A stretch of DNA of 64,000 nt from Yoonia vestfoldensis DSM 16212 (GCF_000382265.1 NZ_KB907977.1:62001-126000), one strand, 5' to 3'. Positions 41,089-49,685 are shown, counted from the first letter of the stretch. The notes: generated by a model not told the origin, from the letters alone. Made by a program: numbers and translations.

Positions 41089-41114
41089 CCGGTCGTAAGG
41101 ATATGGGTCAGGTC

Positions 41115-41339
41115 TTAGACTGCGAACATCAGCAGAAGCGCGACGAGGAATGCGAAGATCCCCAGCGCTTCGGCGAATGCCAGACCGATGAACAGCGTCG
41201 CTGTCTGGCCAGCAGCGGCAGATGGGTTGCGCAATGCGCCTGCCAGGTAGTTGCCGGCAACGTTGCCAACGCCGATCGCGGCAAAGCCGGAACCGATTGC
41301 AGCCAGGCCAGCGCCGATATGTGCGAGTTCGCCTTCCAT
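41115..41339 (-). CDS. atpE: F0F1 ATP synthase subunit c
   Basis: 74 residues, two membrane helices forming the proton-carrying rotor ring. Glycine-rich first helix ([17 protein letters not shown]), polar loop RNPS, and the proton-binding carboxylate Glu57 in FAEALGIF. Longer in-frame extension to 41492 is not coding. Ahead of it is AAGGAG about eight bases upstream. Confidence 0.97.
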   Translation of the reverse strand: MEGELAHIGAGLAAIGSGFAAIGVGNVAGNYLAGALRNPSAAAGQTATLFIGLAFAEALGIFAFLVALLLMFAV

Positions 41340-41397
41340 GTGAATTCTCCTTACGATTGGAAGTTGAGAGAGCGGATGGGTGATATCACCCAACCAA

Positions 41398-42159
41398 TTA
41401 GTGATGCGGATGAAGCGCGTCCTTGAGATAGACACACAGCAGGATCGTGAAGACATAGGCCTGAATGCCGGCAACCAGCACCTCCAGCCCATAGATGGCG
41501 ACGATGCCGACGATCGCCGCGGGGCTGGCGATGGCCAGTGCCGCGAAACCGGCGAACACCTTGAGAACGACGTGACCGGCCGCGATGTTGCCGCCCAGAC
41601 GAATGGACAGGCTGACCGGGCGGACCATGTAGGAGATCACCTCGATCACGGCGATGATCGGACGCAGGAACAGGGGTGCGTCGGACATCCAGAACAATTT
41701 CAGGAACGACGCGCCATGTTTGACGAAGCCAAGGATCGTGATGGCGATAAACGCCCCGAAGCCCAAGGTCGCCGTCACAGCGATCATAGAGGTCGGACTA
41801 TATGACATCGGGATCAGGGCAAGATAATTGGCGAACAGGATGAACACGAACAACGTCATGATATAGGGGAAATACTTGACCCCGTCCTTGCCGGTGATGT
41901 CCTCGATCATCTTGTAGATGAAACCATACATCAATTCACCGATCGACTGGACCCGCGACGGGATGATCGCCCGGCCACGGCTGCCCAGCACGAACAGTGC
42001 AAAAATCGCGAGCAGGATGATCCCCATCCACACGGTGACGTTGGTCACCGTATACCAGTTGACGGCGCCATCCCCAAAAGCGGGTTTGACGATGAACTGG
42101 TCCAGCGGATGGAAGACAAGACCACCTTGGGTTTCTGGTTCAGTCGCCACGAGCGTCAC
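41398..42159 (-). CDS. atpB: F0F1 ATP synthase subunit a
   Basis: 253 residues, stator channel. The essential Arg sits in [14 protein letters not shown] (around 187-200). Five or six membrane segments. Start at 42159 overlaps the atpI 3' end by 20 bases, so coupling is likely. Confidence 0.96.
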   Translation of the reverse strand: MTLVATEPETQGGLVFHPLDQFIVKPAFGDGAVNWYTVTNVTVWMGIILLAIFALFVLGSRGRAIIPSRVQSIGELMYGFIYKMIEDITGKDGVKYFPYIMTLFVFILFANYLALIPMSYSPTSMIAVTATLGFGAFIAITILGFVKHGASFLKLFWMSDAPLFLRPIIAVIEVISYMVRPVSLSIRLGGNIAAGHVVLKVFAGFAALAIASPAAIVGIVAIYGLEVLVAGIQAYVFTILLCVYLKDALHPHH

Positions 42160-42475
42160 CCTTTTCCTGCGCAGCCTTGTGCTGCTTCAACTGCACCTCT
42201 GCCGCCGAGCGCATCATCGTCTTGACGCCGGCGGCGAGGCCGAAAAATATGAACAGCACCAAGAACACCGGCATGGTCCCGAACAGGGTATCCAGGCCGT
42301 ATCCGATGCCGAAACCGATCCCCAGACCGGCCACGAGTTCGATCACCATCCGCCAGGCAAGTTGCGCCTGAGAATAATGTTCTTCCGAATGGTCCTTGAC
42401 CTTGGCCGGTGTCTTGAGCGCCGCAATCTTCGCTTCGAGCGCCTTCAGGCGGTCTGCGTCCTGCGGTTCCGGCAT
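42140..42475 (-). CDS. atpI: AtpI/AtpZ family F0 assembly protein
   Basis: 111 residues, two membrane helices (about 44-63 and 68-90) with the Gly-rich [13 protein letters not shown]. Thought to assist c-ring assembly and Mg2+ handling. First gene of the operon, preceded by the promoter at 42505-42533. Confidence 0.88.
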   Translation of the reverse strand: MPEPQDADRLKALEAKIAALKTPAKVKDHSEEHYSQAQLAWRMVIELVAGLGIGFGIGYGLDTLFGTMPVFLVLFIFFGLAAGVKTMMRSAAEVQLKQHKAAQEKGDARGD

Positions 42476-42504
42476 GTTTCTGGTCCCCTCGGAAGGTTGC
42501 GCAG

Positions 42505-42533
42505 GGTTTAGGGTGGTGCAGACACAGAGTCAA
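42505..42533 (-). promoter_or_regulatory. Promoter of the F0 ATP synthase operon
   Basis: On the minus strand TTGACT (42533-42528), 17 bases, TAAACC (42510-42505). About 30 bases before the atpI start codon. Confidence 0.6.
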
Positions 42534-42569
42534 GCCGCGACATGAGCATATCAACCATTTGTTTTAATT

Positions 42570-42594
42570 GAGTATTTTTGGAAAAAAGAAGTTG
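42570..42594 (+). repeat. Repeat R2, copy b
   Basis: 25 bases identical to 26845-26869. It lies in the divergent region between atpI and the ArsR gene, just outside the atp promoter. Confidence 0.8.
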
Positions 42595-42682
42595 AAAGAA
42601 AGGCGTGCTGCGTCTGTTTCGCCCGATATCCATATTCAACCGGATGGTTGACGTTTTGATCACCTATGCCTTAGTCGCTGTT

Positions 42683-43039
42683 ATGGCTTCATCACTAGAC
42701 ATCACCTTTGCAGCACTTGCGGACCCCACGCGCCGCGCGATCCTGTCGATGCTGCTGGAAGACGACATGGCCGTGACCGATGTGGCGGAGCCTTTCGCCA
42801 TGTCGCTGGCCGCGATTTCCAAGCATCTGGGTGTGCTGACCGCGGCCGGGCTGATCAGCCAGGAAAAGCGCGGCCGCGTGAAATGGTGCAAGCTCGAACC
42901 CGATGCGCTGCGGGCCGCCTCGGTCTGGATGGCGGGGTTCGGGCAGATGGAACCTGTCGATCTGGACGCGTTCGAGGCGTTTCTGGACCACGAATTCGCT
43001 AGTCTTCCCGCAGAAGCAGAACCAGCGCCAGGATCGTGA
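42683..43039 (+). CDS. ArsR-family winged-helix regulator
   Basis: 118 residues from the preferred start. Typical opening LDITFAALADPTRRAILSMLLE, recognition helix MSLAAISKHLGVLTAAGLI, wing KRGRVKWCKL. No CxC metal site, so it resembles the non-metal group that often regulates SRPBCC proteins; none is adjacent. Starts at 42605 and 42644 are also in frame; 42644 is a reasonable alternative. The 3' end overlaps the convergent EamA gene by 41 bases. Confidence 0.87.
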   Translation: MASSLDITFAALADPTRRAILSMLLEDDMAVTDVAEPFAMSLAAISKHLGVLTAAGLISQEKRGRVKWCKLEPDALRAASVWMAGFGQMEPVDLDAFEAFLDHEFASLPAEAEPAPGS

Positions 43040-43877
43040 TCCCCAGCCCCGCCGTGACGACGGCGGGTGGCGTCGCGCCCCCCAGCGCCACCCCCCAGAC
43101 GATAACCCAACTTGGCACCAGATAGGTATAGGCCATGACCTTGCTGCTGGGCAGGCGCATCGTCGCGAATTGCAACAGGGTAAAGGTGGCCGCGCTTGCG
43201 AAGACAGCCGTGTAAATGATCGTGATCCAGACCACGGCAGGCAGCGCTGTCCAATCGGTCGCGCGCAGATCGGCCCAGCCGACCACGGTCAACAGGATGG
43301 CCCCCGCCAACAGCACCCCGAAGCTGAACACCAGCGCAGGCTCGCCCCAGTTCAGCCGCCGCACCAGCGGGGTATAGACGGCATGGGCAAGGCATCCGCC
43401 GAGATAGATCGACTCTCCGCGCCCGATCTCGAAGCGCAACAGGGCCGCCACATCGGCGCGAAAGATCACCCAGAGCGCGCCGATCCCGCCGATGAGCAAA
43501 GCCAGCAGGATGCGCGGCGTGAACCGCTGGCCCAGCATGAGCCAGCCGAAGCCCCCCGCCATCAGCGGCGTGAGGGTAAAGACGGCGGCGGCGCTGACCG
43601 GCGGGGCGGTCTTCAACCCTTCGAACATCGCGACGAAATAGGTCGTCAGGAATGCCGCCAGCACCGGATAGCGCCAAAGCCCTGCCACCGCCCCGCGCGT
43701 CATGCCGCCGGTCGCAAGCACCGCCGCACCCAGGATCAGCACCGCGATCCAGAACCGGACCGCGTTCAGCGCGATGGGCGCGATGTCATTGGCCGCGAGC
43801 GCCCCCAGCGCGAAAGACCCCGCCACCAGCGTCGAGAACACGAGCATCGCCAGATGCCCGGCGCGGGCCTGCGTCAT
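42999..43877 (-). CDS. EamA/DMT-family transporter
   Basis: 292 residues, ten membrane segments in two EamA repeats. Small-metabolite exporter of unknown substrate. The start overlaps the LysR stop (ATGA), so the transporter is coupled to that regulator. The last 13 codons overlap the ArsR gene on the other strand. Confidence 0.88.
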   Translation of the reverse strand: MTQARAGHLAMLVFSTLVAGSFALGALAANDIAPIALNAVRFWIAVLILGAAVLATGGMTRGAVAGLWRYPVLAAFLTTYFVAMFEGLKTAPPVSAAAVFTLTPLMAGGFGWLMLGQRFTPRILLALLIGGIGALWVIFRADVAALLRFEIGRGESIYLGGCLAHAVYTPLVRRLNWGEPALVFSFGVLLAGAILLTVVGWADLRATDWTALPAVVWITIIYTAVFASAATFTLLQFATMRLPSSKVMAYTYLVPSWVIVWGVALGGATPPAVVTAGLGITILALVLLLRED

Positions 43878-44746
43878 GGTGCGGTCTTCATATGGTCCTT
43901 GAGGAACCGCAGGAAGGCCTGCACCTTGGTCGTGCGGTGCAGATCGACATGCGTGACAAGCCAGAGCGGGGCTGACCAGTCTTCGAGGCTGGGGATCACC
44001 TCGGTCAAGTCGTATTGCGCACATTCCTGCTGCATCACGAACCCGATCCCCGCCCCCGCAAGGATCGCGTCGAGCATGTTGCGCGGGTCCGACGCGCGGT
44101 ACATCAAGGCTGCGTCCGGCACGCGGTGGCGCAGCCAGCGTTCGAACGGCGCACGGGATTTTTCATCGTCGCTGACCACGAAACGGTGGCGCGGCAGATC
44201 GTCGGCGCCATCCGGCAGGCCGAAGTGGTCGATATAGGTGGCCGAGGCCACCAGCGACATCCGCTGCGACATGAAAGGCTGCACCACGTTGTCGGGTTCT
44301 TCGGGCATCGCACCGGCGCGGATCGCGACATGCGCCTCGCCGTATTCGAGCCGGAACACGCGGTCGCCGGTGCGATAGCGGATGCGGACCTCGGGGTATT
44401 CGTTCTGGAACGCCACCATCACCGGGGTCAGCCGGTGCGACAGCATATCCAGCGAGGTAATCACCAGATCGCCCGACACGCCTTCGCCCTGCCCCTTGAT
44501 CCGCCCGGCAAGCTGGGTGAACTGGTCGTCGGTCGCCTGTGCCACCTGCAACAGGTCCTGCCCTGCCTCGGTGGCGGTATAGCCGCGCGCGTGCCGCTGA
44601 AAGAGCTTCACCCCAAGCCGCTGTTCCAACGCGTCGATATGGCGGATCACAGTGGCATGATGCACGCCCAGTTCCTCGGCCGCGCCGCTGACGGTTCCCT
44701 TGCGCGCGACCTGAAAGGCGGTACGGATCTCGTCCCAGTTTTCCAT
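43874..44746 (-). CDS. LysR-family transcriptional regulator
   Basis: 290 residues. N-terminal winged helix (RTAFQVARKGTVSGAAEELGVHH pattern within residues 7-50; recognition helix HHATVIRHIDALEQRLG), followed by the periplasmic-binding-like effector domain. Start 44746 (MENWDEI) has GGAAC upstream; the frame extends to 44776. Located before and coupled to the EamA gene; LysR genes usually act on divergent genes, here the DoxX-like one. Confidence 0.9.
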   Translation of the reverse strand: MENWDEIRTAFQVARKGTVSGAAEELGVHHATVIRHIDALEQRLGVKLFQRHARGYTATEAGQDLLQVAQATDDQFTQLAGRIKGQGEGVSGDLVITSLDMLSHRLTPVMVAFQNEYPEVRIRYRTGDRVFRLEYGEAHVAIRAGAMPEEPDNVVQPFMSQRMSLVASATYIDHFGLPDGADDLPRHRFVVSDDEKSRAPFERWLRHRVPDAALMYRASDPRNMLDAILAGAGIGFVMQQECAQYDLTEVIPSLEDWSAPLWLVTHVDLHRTTKVQAFLRFLKDHMKTAP

Positions 44747-44858
44747 CTCGGTTCCGTGCGCTGACAAACACTCCACGCCGAAACTCTTGCAAACCGTTCG
44801 TCAGCGCAAGGGAAAACACGCGCCCTTGATAATCGGCTACGCGGCCTAGCTGTTGGTC

Positions 44859-45230
44859 ATGACACAGCCCGCCTTCCTTGTAGCCCTGCGCGCCGCCCTG
44901 ACTGTCGCCTTCCTCTATTTCGGCCTGCGCAAGCTGACTGGCTACAGCACCGATGTCGCGATCTACGAGGCGATAGGCTTCGGCCAGTTCCCCCGCTACG
45001 TCACCGGATCGGTCGAGGTGCTGGGTGCTTGCCTGCTCTGGTGGCGCGGCTGGGAAGGGATCGCAGGACTGCTGCTGCTGGTCACCATGATCATCGGCCT
45101 GTCCGCCCTCCTGATCTGGGTCGGCCCCCCCTACTTGCACATGCTGGTGCTGATGGCCGGCACCGGCACGATCGCCTACGCCTATCGCGACCAGACCAAG
45201 CGGAAGATCGCGCAGCTGCAGGGCGGTTGA
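44859..45230 (+). CDS. DoxX-like membrane protein
   Basis: 123 residues, four membrane segments. The first contains the DoxX-like VAFLYFGLRKLTG and a loop ATDV..YEAIGFG pattern; GSVEVLGACLLW begins the second. Family role unclear. Start 44859 (MTQPAF); a TTG at 44853 is also in frame. Divergent from the LysR gene. Confidence 0.75.
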   Translation: MTQPAFLVALRAALTVAFLYFGLRKLTGYSTDVAIYEAIGFGQFPRYVTGSVEVLGACLLWWRGWEGIAGLLLLVTMIIGLSALLIWVGPPYLHMLVLMAGTGTIAYAYRDQTKRKIAQLQGG

Positions 45231-45402
45231 CTCGGCCCGACTGTCGGCATAAATGCCAGATATTCCGGATTGCCACAGCATTCCGGTCCCCGCATTCAGG
45301 GGATCGCCCTCCGTCAGCGCGTTGCGCCCACGGGGGCGTTCCTGCTTTGGCCTGTCCGGTGTAGGATAGGCCGCAACCGAAACGACAAAAGGGCCATGGC
45401 CT

Positions 45403-46893
45403 ATGTTTGAAAATCTCTCCGAACGCCTGTCAGGTGTTTTCGACAAGCTCACCAAACAGGGTGCGCTGTCCGAAGATGATGTCAAAACCGCCCTGCGCGA
45501 AGTCCGCATCGCCCTGCTGGAGGCGGACGTGTCCCTGCCTGTCGCGCGCGATTTTGTCGCCGCTGTGCAGGCCAAGGCCATCGGTCAGGCTGTCACCAAG
45601 TCGATCACGCCGGGCCAGCAGGTCGTCAAGATCGTACATGACGAATTGCAGCGCGTCCTGACCGGCGACGAAGACCCCGGCGCGCTGAAGATCGACAACC
45701 CGCCCGCGCCCATCCTGATGGTCGGTCTGCAGGGGTCTGGTAAAACCACCACCACAGCCAAACTTGCCAAGCGTTTGAAAGAACGCGAGGGCAAGAAGGT
45801 GCTGATGGCCTCGCTCGATACCAACCGCCCTGCGGCGATGGAACAGCTTGCAATCCTCGGGATGCAGATCGGCGTCGATACCCTGCCCATCGTCAAGGGC
45901 GAAACACCTGTCCAGATCGCCAAACGTGCCAAGGTGCAGGCGTCACTTGGCGGCTATGACGTCTATATGCTCGACACCGCGGGCCGGTTGCATATCGACG
46001 CGGAACTGATCGCACAGGCTGCCGCCGTGCGCGATGTGGCCAACCCGCGCGAAACGCTGCTGGTCGTCGACGGCCTGACGGGTCAGGACGCCGTGAACGT
46101 CGCGCAGGAATTCGACGACAAGATCGGTGTCACAGGCGTTGTGCTGACGCGGATGGACGGTGACGGGCGCGGCGGTGCGGCGCTGTCGATGCGCGCGATC
46201 ACCGGCAAGCCGATCCGCTTCGTCGGCCTTGGCGAAAAGATGGACGCGATCGAAACCTTCGAGCCGCAGCGCATCGCGGGCCGCATCCTTGGCATGGGCG
46301 ACATCGTGGCGCTCGTCGAAAAGGCGCAGGAAACGATCGAGGCCGAACAGGCCGCGCGCATGATGAAACGGTTCCAGCAGGGCCGGTTCAACATGAACGA
46401 CCTCAAGATGCAGCTCGAACAGATGCTCAAGATGGGCGGCATGGAAGGCATGATGGGCATGATGCCCGGTGCCGCCAAAATGGGCAAACAGATGGCGGCG
46501 GCCGGCATGGATGACGGCATCCTCAAACGCCAGATCGCGCTGATCAATTCGATGACCAAGAAAGAACGCGCCAACCCTGACCTGCTGGCCGCGTCGCGCA
46601 AGAAACGCATCGCGGCGGGCGCGGGGCTTGAGGTGTCCGAACTCAACAAGCTGATCAAACAGCACCGGCAGATGGCCGATATGATGAAGAAGATGGGCAA
46701 GGGCGGGATGCTGAAACAGGCGATGAAAGGCATGTTCGGCAAAGGTGGCGCACCCGAAGGCATGCCCGACATGAACGACCCTAAAGCCATGGCCGAAGCC
46801 GCCAAGGCCCTGCAAGGGCGCGGCGGCCTGCCGGGTCTGGGTGGCGGGATGCAACTGCCCGCCGGTCTGTCGGGGTTCGGCAAGAAGAAATGA
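45403..46893 (+). CDS. ffh: Signal recognition particle protein Ffh (SRP54)
   Basis: 496 residues. N domain, GTPase G domain with GLQGSGKTTTTAKLAKRL (about 106-123), DTAGR, TRMDGD and the GEKMDAIE region, then a methionine-rich M domain (GGMEGMMGMMPGAAKMGK and following) that binds signal sequences and 4.5S RNA. Length is slightly above average because of a Gly/Met-rich tail. The stop overlaps the ATG of the GNAT gene by four bases (ATGA). Confidence 0.97.
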   Translation: MFENLSERLSGVFDKLTKQGALSEDDVKTALREVRIALLEADVSLPVARDFVAAVQAKAIGQAVTKSITPGQQVVKIVHDELQRVLTGDEDPGALKIDNPPAPILMVGLQGSGKTTTTAKLAKRLKEREGKKVLMASLDTNRPAAMEQLAILGMQIGVDTLPIVKGETPVQIAKRAKVQASLGGYDVYMLDTAGRLHIDAELIAQAAAVRDVANPRETLLVVDGLTGQDAVNVAQEFDDKIGVTGVVLTRMDGDGRGGAALSMRAITGKPIRFVGLGEKMDAIETFEPQRIAGRILGMGDIVALVEKAQETIEAEQAARMMKRFQQGRFNMNDLKMQLEQMLKMGGMEGMMGMMPGAAKMGKQMAAAGMDDGILKRQIALINSMTKKERANPDLLAASRKKRIAAGAGLEVSELNKLIKQHRQMADMMKKMGKGGMLKQAMKGMFGKGGAPEGMPDMNDPKAMAEAAKALQGRGGLPGLGGGMQLPAGLSGFGKKK

Positions 46894-47450
46894 CATCTTC
46901 CGAGCCCAAATATCCCCGCCGGAGGCTTCAGGTTTGCCAAAACCTGAAAACCGACCTGCTGACCCTGCGCCGCCCCACGGCGGATGACTGGCCTGCCTTT
47001 CATGATTTCATGATGTCGGACCGGTCCAGCGCGTTTGGCGGGCACAGGGATCTGGGCAAGGCGTGGCGCAGTTTCGCCTCGGAACTCGGCCATTGGGAGA
47101 TTTTCGGCTATGGCATGTGGGCGGTCACGCGGCATGACGACGACACGGCGCTTGGTCTTGTCGGCCCGTGGACGCCCCCCGACTGGCCTGAAACCGAAAT
47201 CGGCTGGATGATCCTGTCGGATGCCGCCCAAGGCACCGGCATCGCGACCGAAGCCGCACGCGCCGCGATTGCCCATGCCTATGACAGCCTCGGCTGGGAC
47301 ACGGTGGTCAGCTATATCGCGCCCGACAACACCCGCTCGATCCGGCTGGCCGAAAAGCTGGGTGCTGTGCTTGACCCGCAGGCGGCTGGCCTGAAGCCCG
47401 ACACGCTGGTCTATCGCCATCCCCATCCGAAAGGACAGGCCCATGTCTGA
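46890..47450 (+). CDS. GNAT-family N-acetyltransferase (RimJ/RimL-like)
   Basis: 186 residues. The GNAT core has LTLRRPTADDW near the N-terminus and the acetyl-CoA loop around GTGIATEAARAAI (about 114-126), YDSLGWDTVVSYIAPDNTRSIRLAEKLGA. Residues 2 to about 12 (TSSEPKYPRRR) are encoded by R1 copy f, so the N-terminus is repeat-derived. The ATG overlaps the ffh stop; no better start exists before the conserved core except a CTG. A TTCAGGTTT/AAACCTGAA hairpin follows the repeat. Coupled to the chorismate mutase gene by an eight-base overlap. Confidence 0.82.
   Translation: MTSSEPKYPRRRLQVCQNLKTDLLTLRRPTADDWPAFHDFMMSDRSSAFGGHRDLGKAWRSFASELGHWEIFGYGMWAVTRHDDDTALGLVGPWTPPDWPETEIGWMILSDAAQGTGIATEAARAAIAHAYDSLGWDTVVSYIAPDNTRSIRLAEKLGAVLDPQAAGLKPDTLVYRHPHPKGQAHV
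46894..46926 (-). repeat. R1 repeat, copy f (inside a coding start)
   Basis: Core identical to copy e. It begins on the base after the ffh stop and is read as codons 2-12 of the GNAT gene. A nine-base-pair hairpin (46927-46948, loop GCCA) replaces the usual AT-rich flank. Confidence 0.85.
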
Positions 47451-47739
47451 CGCCATCACCCGCGCCGCACAGATCCTGAAAGAGCATCGCGCCAGCATCG
47501 ACCGGCTGGATGCGATCCTTGTCTATACCTTGGGCGAGCGTTTCAAACACACACAGGCCGTGGGCCGGCTGAAAGCCGAACACGCCCTGCCCCCGTCCGA
47601 TCCGGCGCGCGAAGCCGCCCAGATCGCACGGCTGACCGAACTTGCGGAACAGGCCGATCTCGACCCTGAATTCGCCAAGAAATTCCTGAACTTCATCATT
47701 CAGGAAGTGATCCAGCATCACAAACAACATCAATCGTAG
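47443..47739 (+). CDS. Chorismate mutase, AroQ class
   Basis: 98 residues, all-helical AroQ-type chorismate mutase that makes prephenate for Phe/Tyr. Helix 1 IDRLDAILVYTLGERFKHTQAVGRLK holds the active-site Arg/Lys (family pattern R...R...K). Length matches free-standing mutases. Start overlaps the GNAT stop (ATGTCTGA). The stop TAG is inside the R3 hairpin. Confidence 0.88.
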   Translation: MSDAITRAAQILKEHRASIDRLDAILVYTLGERFKHTQAVGRLKAEHALPPSDPAREAAQIARLTELAEQADLDPEFAKKFLNFIIQEVIQHHKQHQS

Positions 47740-47757
47740 GGCGGGGTTCACCCCGCC
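47737..47757. repeat. Repeat R3 hairpin at chorismate mutase stop
   Basis: TAGGGCGGGG-TTCA-CCCCGCC; the first three bases are the stop codon. Seven-base-pair stem, no U-tract. Related to the element at 11697. Confidence 0.65.
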
Positions 47758-47787
47758 ACCCCCAGACATTCTAAAAGGAGAAACACA

Positions 47788-48174
47788 ATGTCTATGAAAA
47801 TCCGGCTCGCCCGCGGCGGTTCCAAAAAGCGCCCGCATTACGCAATCGTCGCGGCCGACAGCCGCATGCCGCGCGATGGCCGTTTCATCGAGAAGCTGGG
47901 CACCTATGCCCCGATGCTGCCCAAAGACAGCGAAGACCGCGTGCGCATGGACATGGACCGCATCCAGCACTGGCTGGGTCAGGGCGCACAGCCGACCGAC
48001 CGCGTGGCCCGCATGCTCGAAGCGGCTGGCGTGATGCCGAAGAAAGACCGTGCCAACCTGAAAAAAGGCACCCCCGGCAAGGCCGCAACCAAGCGCGCCG
48101 AAGAAAAAGCCGCCAAGGCCGCTGCCGCGACTGAAGCCGCAAACGCACCTGCCGAAGACGCCGCCGCCGAATAA
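47788..48174 (+). CDS. rpsP: 30S ribosomal protein S16
   Basis: 128 residues: the S16 domain ([18 protein letters not shown]... to about residue 85) followed by a Lys/Ala/Glu-rich tail that ends in AEDAAAE, as in many Rhodobacteraceae. AAAAGGAG lies nine bases upstream. Head of the rpsP-(small protein)-rimM-trmD translation cluster. Confidence 0.97.
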   Translation: MSMKIRLARGGSKKRPHYAIVAADSRMPRDGRFIEKLGTYAPMLPKDSEDRVRMDMDRIQHWLGQGAQPTDRVARMLEAAGVMPKKDRANLKKGTPGKAATKRAEEKAAKAAAATEAANAPAEDAAAE

Positions 48175-48187
48175 GCGGCGGATCGTG

Positions 48188-48208
48188 GCCCGGACCTGAG
48201 GTCCGGGC
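48188..48208. other. GC hairpin after rpsP
   Basis: GCCCGGACC-TGA-GGTCCGGGC, nine perfect pairs, three-base loop, no U-tract. May reduce read-through from the abundant rpsP message into the downstream genes. Confidence 0.6.
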
Positions 48209-48225
48209 TGCCCCCCTCACCCCCG

Positions 48226-48378
48226 ATGTTTCGCTTGCTCCGCACCCTCATCCTTGTGATGTTCGCCTTTGTGGCGGGGATGCTCTATGAACGGCAAGGT
48301 CGGCAAGAGACCTGCGAGGCCGGTGGGGGCCTGTGGATCGAGGACATCTGTCTTGCATCGGAGATGATCAATGAATGA
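48226..48378 (+). CDS. 50-residue membrane protein between rpsP and rimM
   Basis: Sequence begins [20 protein letters not shown] (one membrane segment) and continues [22 protein letters not shown], with a Cys pair 12 residues apart in an extracytoplasmic tail. The gene ends ATGAATGA, overlapping the rimM start, so it is translated immediately before rimM. No recognised family, but the hydrophobic helix, Cys pair and coupling support a real gene. Shine-Dalgarno is weak (CCCCCG before the ATG), so it may depend on another start or low expression. Confidence 0.65.
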   Translation: MFRLLRTLILVMFAFVAGMLYERQGRQETCEAGGGLWIEDICLASEMINE

Positions 48379-48886
48379 CCGCGTTATCGTCGGCATGATC
48401 GGCGGCTCTTTCGGCGTCAAAGGCGAGGTGCGTCTGAAATCCTTCTGCGCCGATCCGGCCGCCATTGCCGATTACACACCGCTTTACACCGAACACGGCG
48501 ATAGCATCGCGCAGGTGGTGCTGACGGGCCAGCTCAAGGGCGGGTTCACCGCGCGCTTGTCCGGCGTCGTCACCAAGGAAGACGCCGACGCCCTGCGCAA
48601 CGTCGCCCTTTACGCCGACCGCGCGGCAATGCCGTCGCTGCCGGATGACGAATATTACTATGCCGACCTGATCGGGCTTGCCGTGCTCGACACCGGCGGT
48701 GCCGCCTTGGGCAAGATCAAATCCGTCGTCGATCACGGTGCTGGCGCGCTTTTGGAACTGCATGTGCCCGGCCAGTCCGACACCGTGCTGTTGCCTTTCA
48801 CCCGCGCCGCCGTGCCGACCGTCGATCTGGAAGCAGGGCGCATCATCGCGGACCCGCCTGCCGGGCTTTTTGCGACCGATGACTGA
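48371..48886 (+). CDS. rimM: Ribosome maturation factor RimM
   Basis: 171 residues. N-terminal [19 protein letters not shown] is the family signature; C-terminal PRC-barrel begins at [11 protein letters not shown]. Assists 30S head assembly. Start overlaps the preceding small gene, stop overlaps trmD (ATGACTGA). Confidence 0.96.
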   Translation: MNDRVIVGMIGGSFGVKGEVRLKSFCADPAAIADYTPLYTEHGDSIAQVVLTGQLKGGFTARLSGVVTKEDADALRNVALYADRAAMPSLPDDEYYYADLIGLAVLDTGGAALGKIKSVVDHGAGALLELHVPGQSDTVLLPFTRAAVPTVDLEAGRIIADPPAGLFATDD

Positions 48887-49685
48887 CACGCCGTCCCGCG
48901 CCATCGGGCGCAAGTCGATCAGCGCGACAGTGAAACCGCGCGAATTGATGACCGACACGCCTCTGCTCGCGGGTGCGTGGACCGCGCAGATCATCACGCT
49001 GTTCCCGCAGGCCTTTCCGGGCGTGCTGGGCGAAAGCCTGACAGGGCGCGCTTTGCAGGACGGGCTGTGGCAACTGCAGACCTATGACCTGCGCACGTTT
49101 GGCATCGGCAAGCACCGCAATGTCGATGACACGCCCGCGGGCGGCGGCGCGGGCATGGTCCTGCGCCCCGATGTGCTGGAATCCGCCATCGTCGAGGCCC
49201 GCAGCGCCGCCAAGGGCATCATGCCATTGGTCTATCTGTCCCCGCGCGGGCGCAGGTTCGACCAGACGATGGCGCGCAACTGGGCGCGCATGGATGGCGT
49301 GACCCTGCTTTGCGGTCGCTTCGAAGGCGTGGACGAACGCGTGATCGAGCATTTCGGCATCACCGAGGTCTCGCTGGGTGATTTCGTCCTGACAGGGGGC
49401 GAGATCGCAGCGCAGGCGATGATCGACGCCACTGTGCGGCTGTTGCCCGGCGTATTGGGCAATGCCGAAAGTGCGGTCGAGGAAAGCCATTCCCACGGCC
49501 TGCTGGAGCATCCGCAGTACACCAAGCCCGCCGAATGGCGGGGTCGCGCCATCCCTGACGTGCTGATGTCGGGCAATCACGCGAAAATCGCCGCTTGGCG
49601 GCGGGCGATGTCGGAACGGATCACGCAGGAACGTCGCCCGGATTTGTGGGCCGCAGTGCAGGCCGGTCGCCCGCCCAAAGAATAA
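48879..49685 (+). CDS. trmD: tRNA (guanine-37-N1) methyltransferase
   Basis: 268 residues from the coupled start. The trefoil-knot S-adenosylmethionine site shows in [10 protein letters not shown] and [13 protein letters not shown], and [16 protein letters not shown] is the TrmD hallmark. Two nearby starts, 48879 (MTDTPSRA) and 48948 (MTDTPLLA), both begin MTDTP; the second matches usual TrmD N-termini, the first is coupled to rimM. Methylates G37 to prevent frameshifting. Confidence 0.95.
   Translation: MTDTPSRAIGRKSISATVKPRELMTDTPLLAGAWTAQIITLFPQAFPGVLGESLTGRALQDGLWQLQTYDLRTFGIGKHRNVDDTPAGGGAGMVLRPDVLESAIVEARSAAKGIMPLVYLSPRGRRFDQTMARNWARMDGVTLLCGRFEGVDERVIEHFGITEVSLGDFVLTGGEIAAQAMIDATVRLLPGVLGNAESAVEESHSHGLLEHPQYTKPAEWRGRAIPDVLMSGNHAKIAAWRRAMSERITQERRPDLWAAVQAGRPPKE

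Noticed and set aside
45231-45402. A 4.5S RNA gene next to ffh
   Set aside because: The region has GC hairpins but lacks the conserved domain IV motif of SRP RNA.
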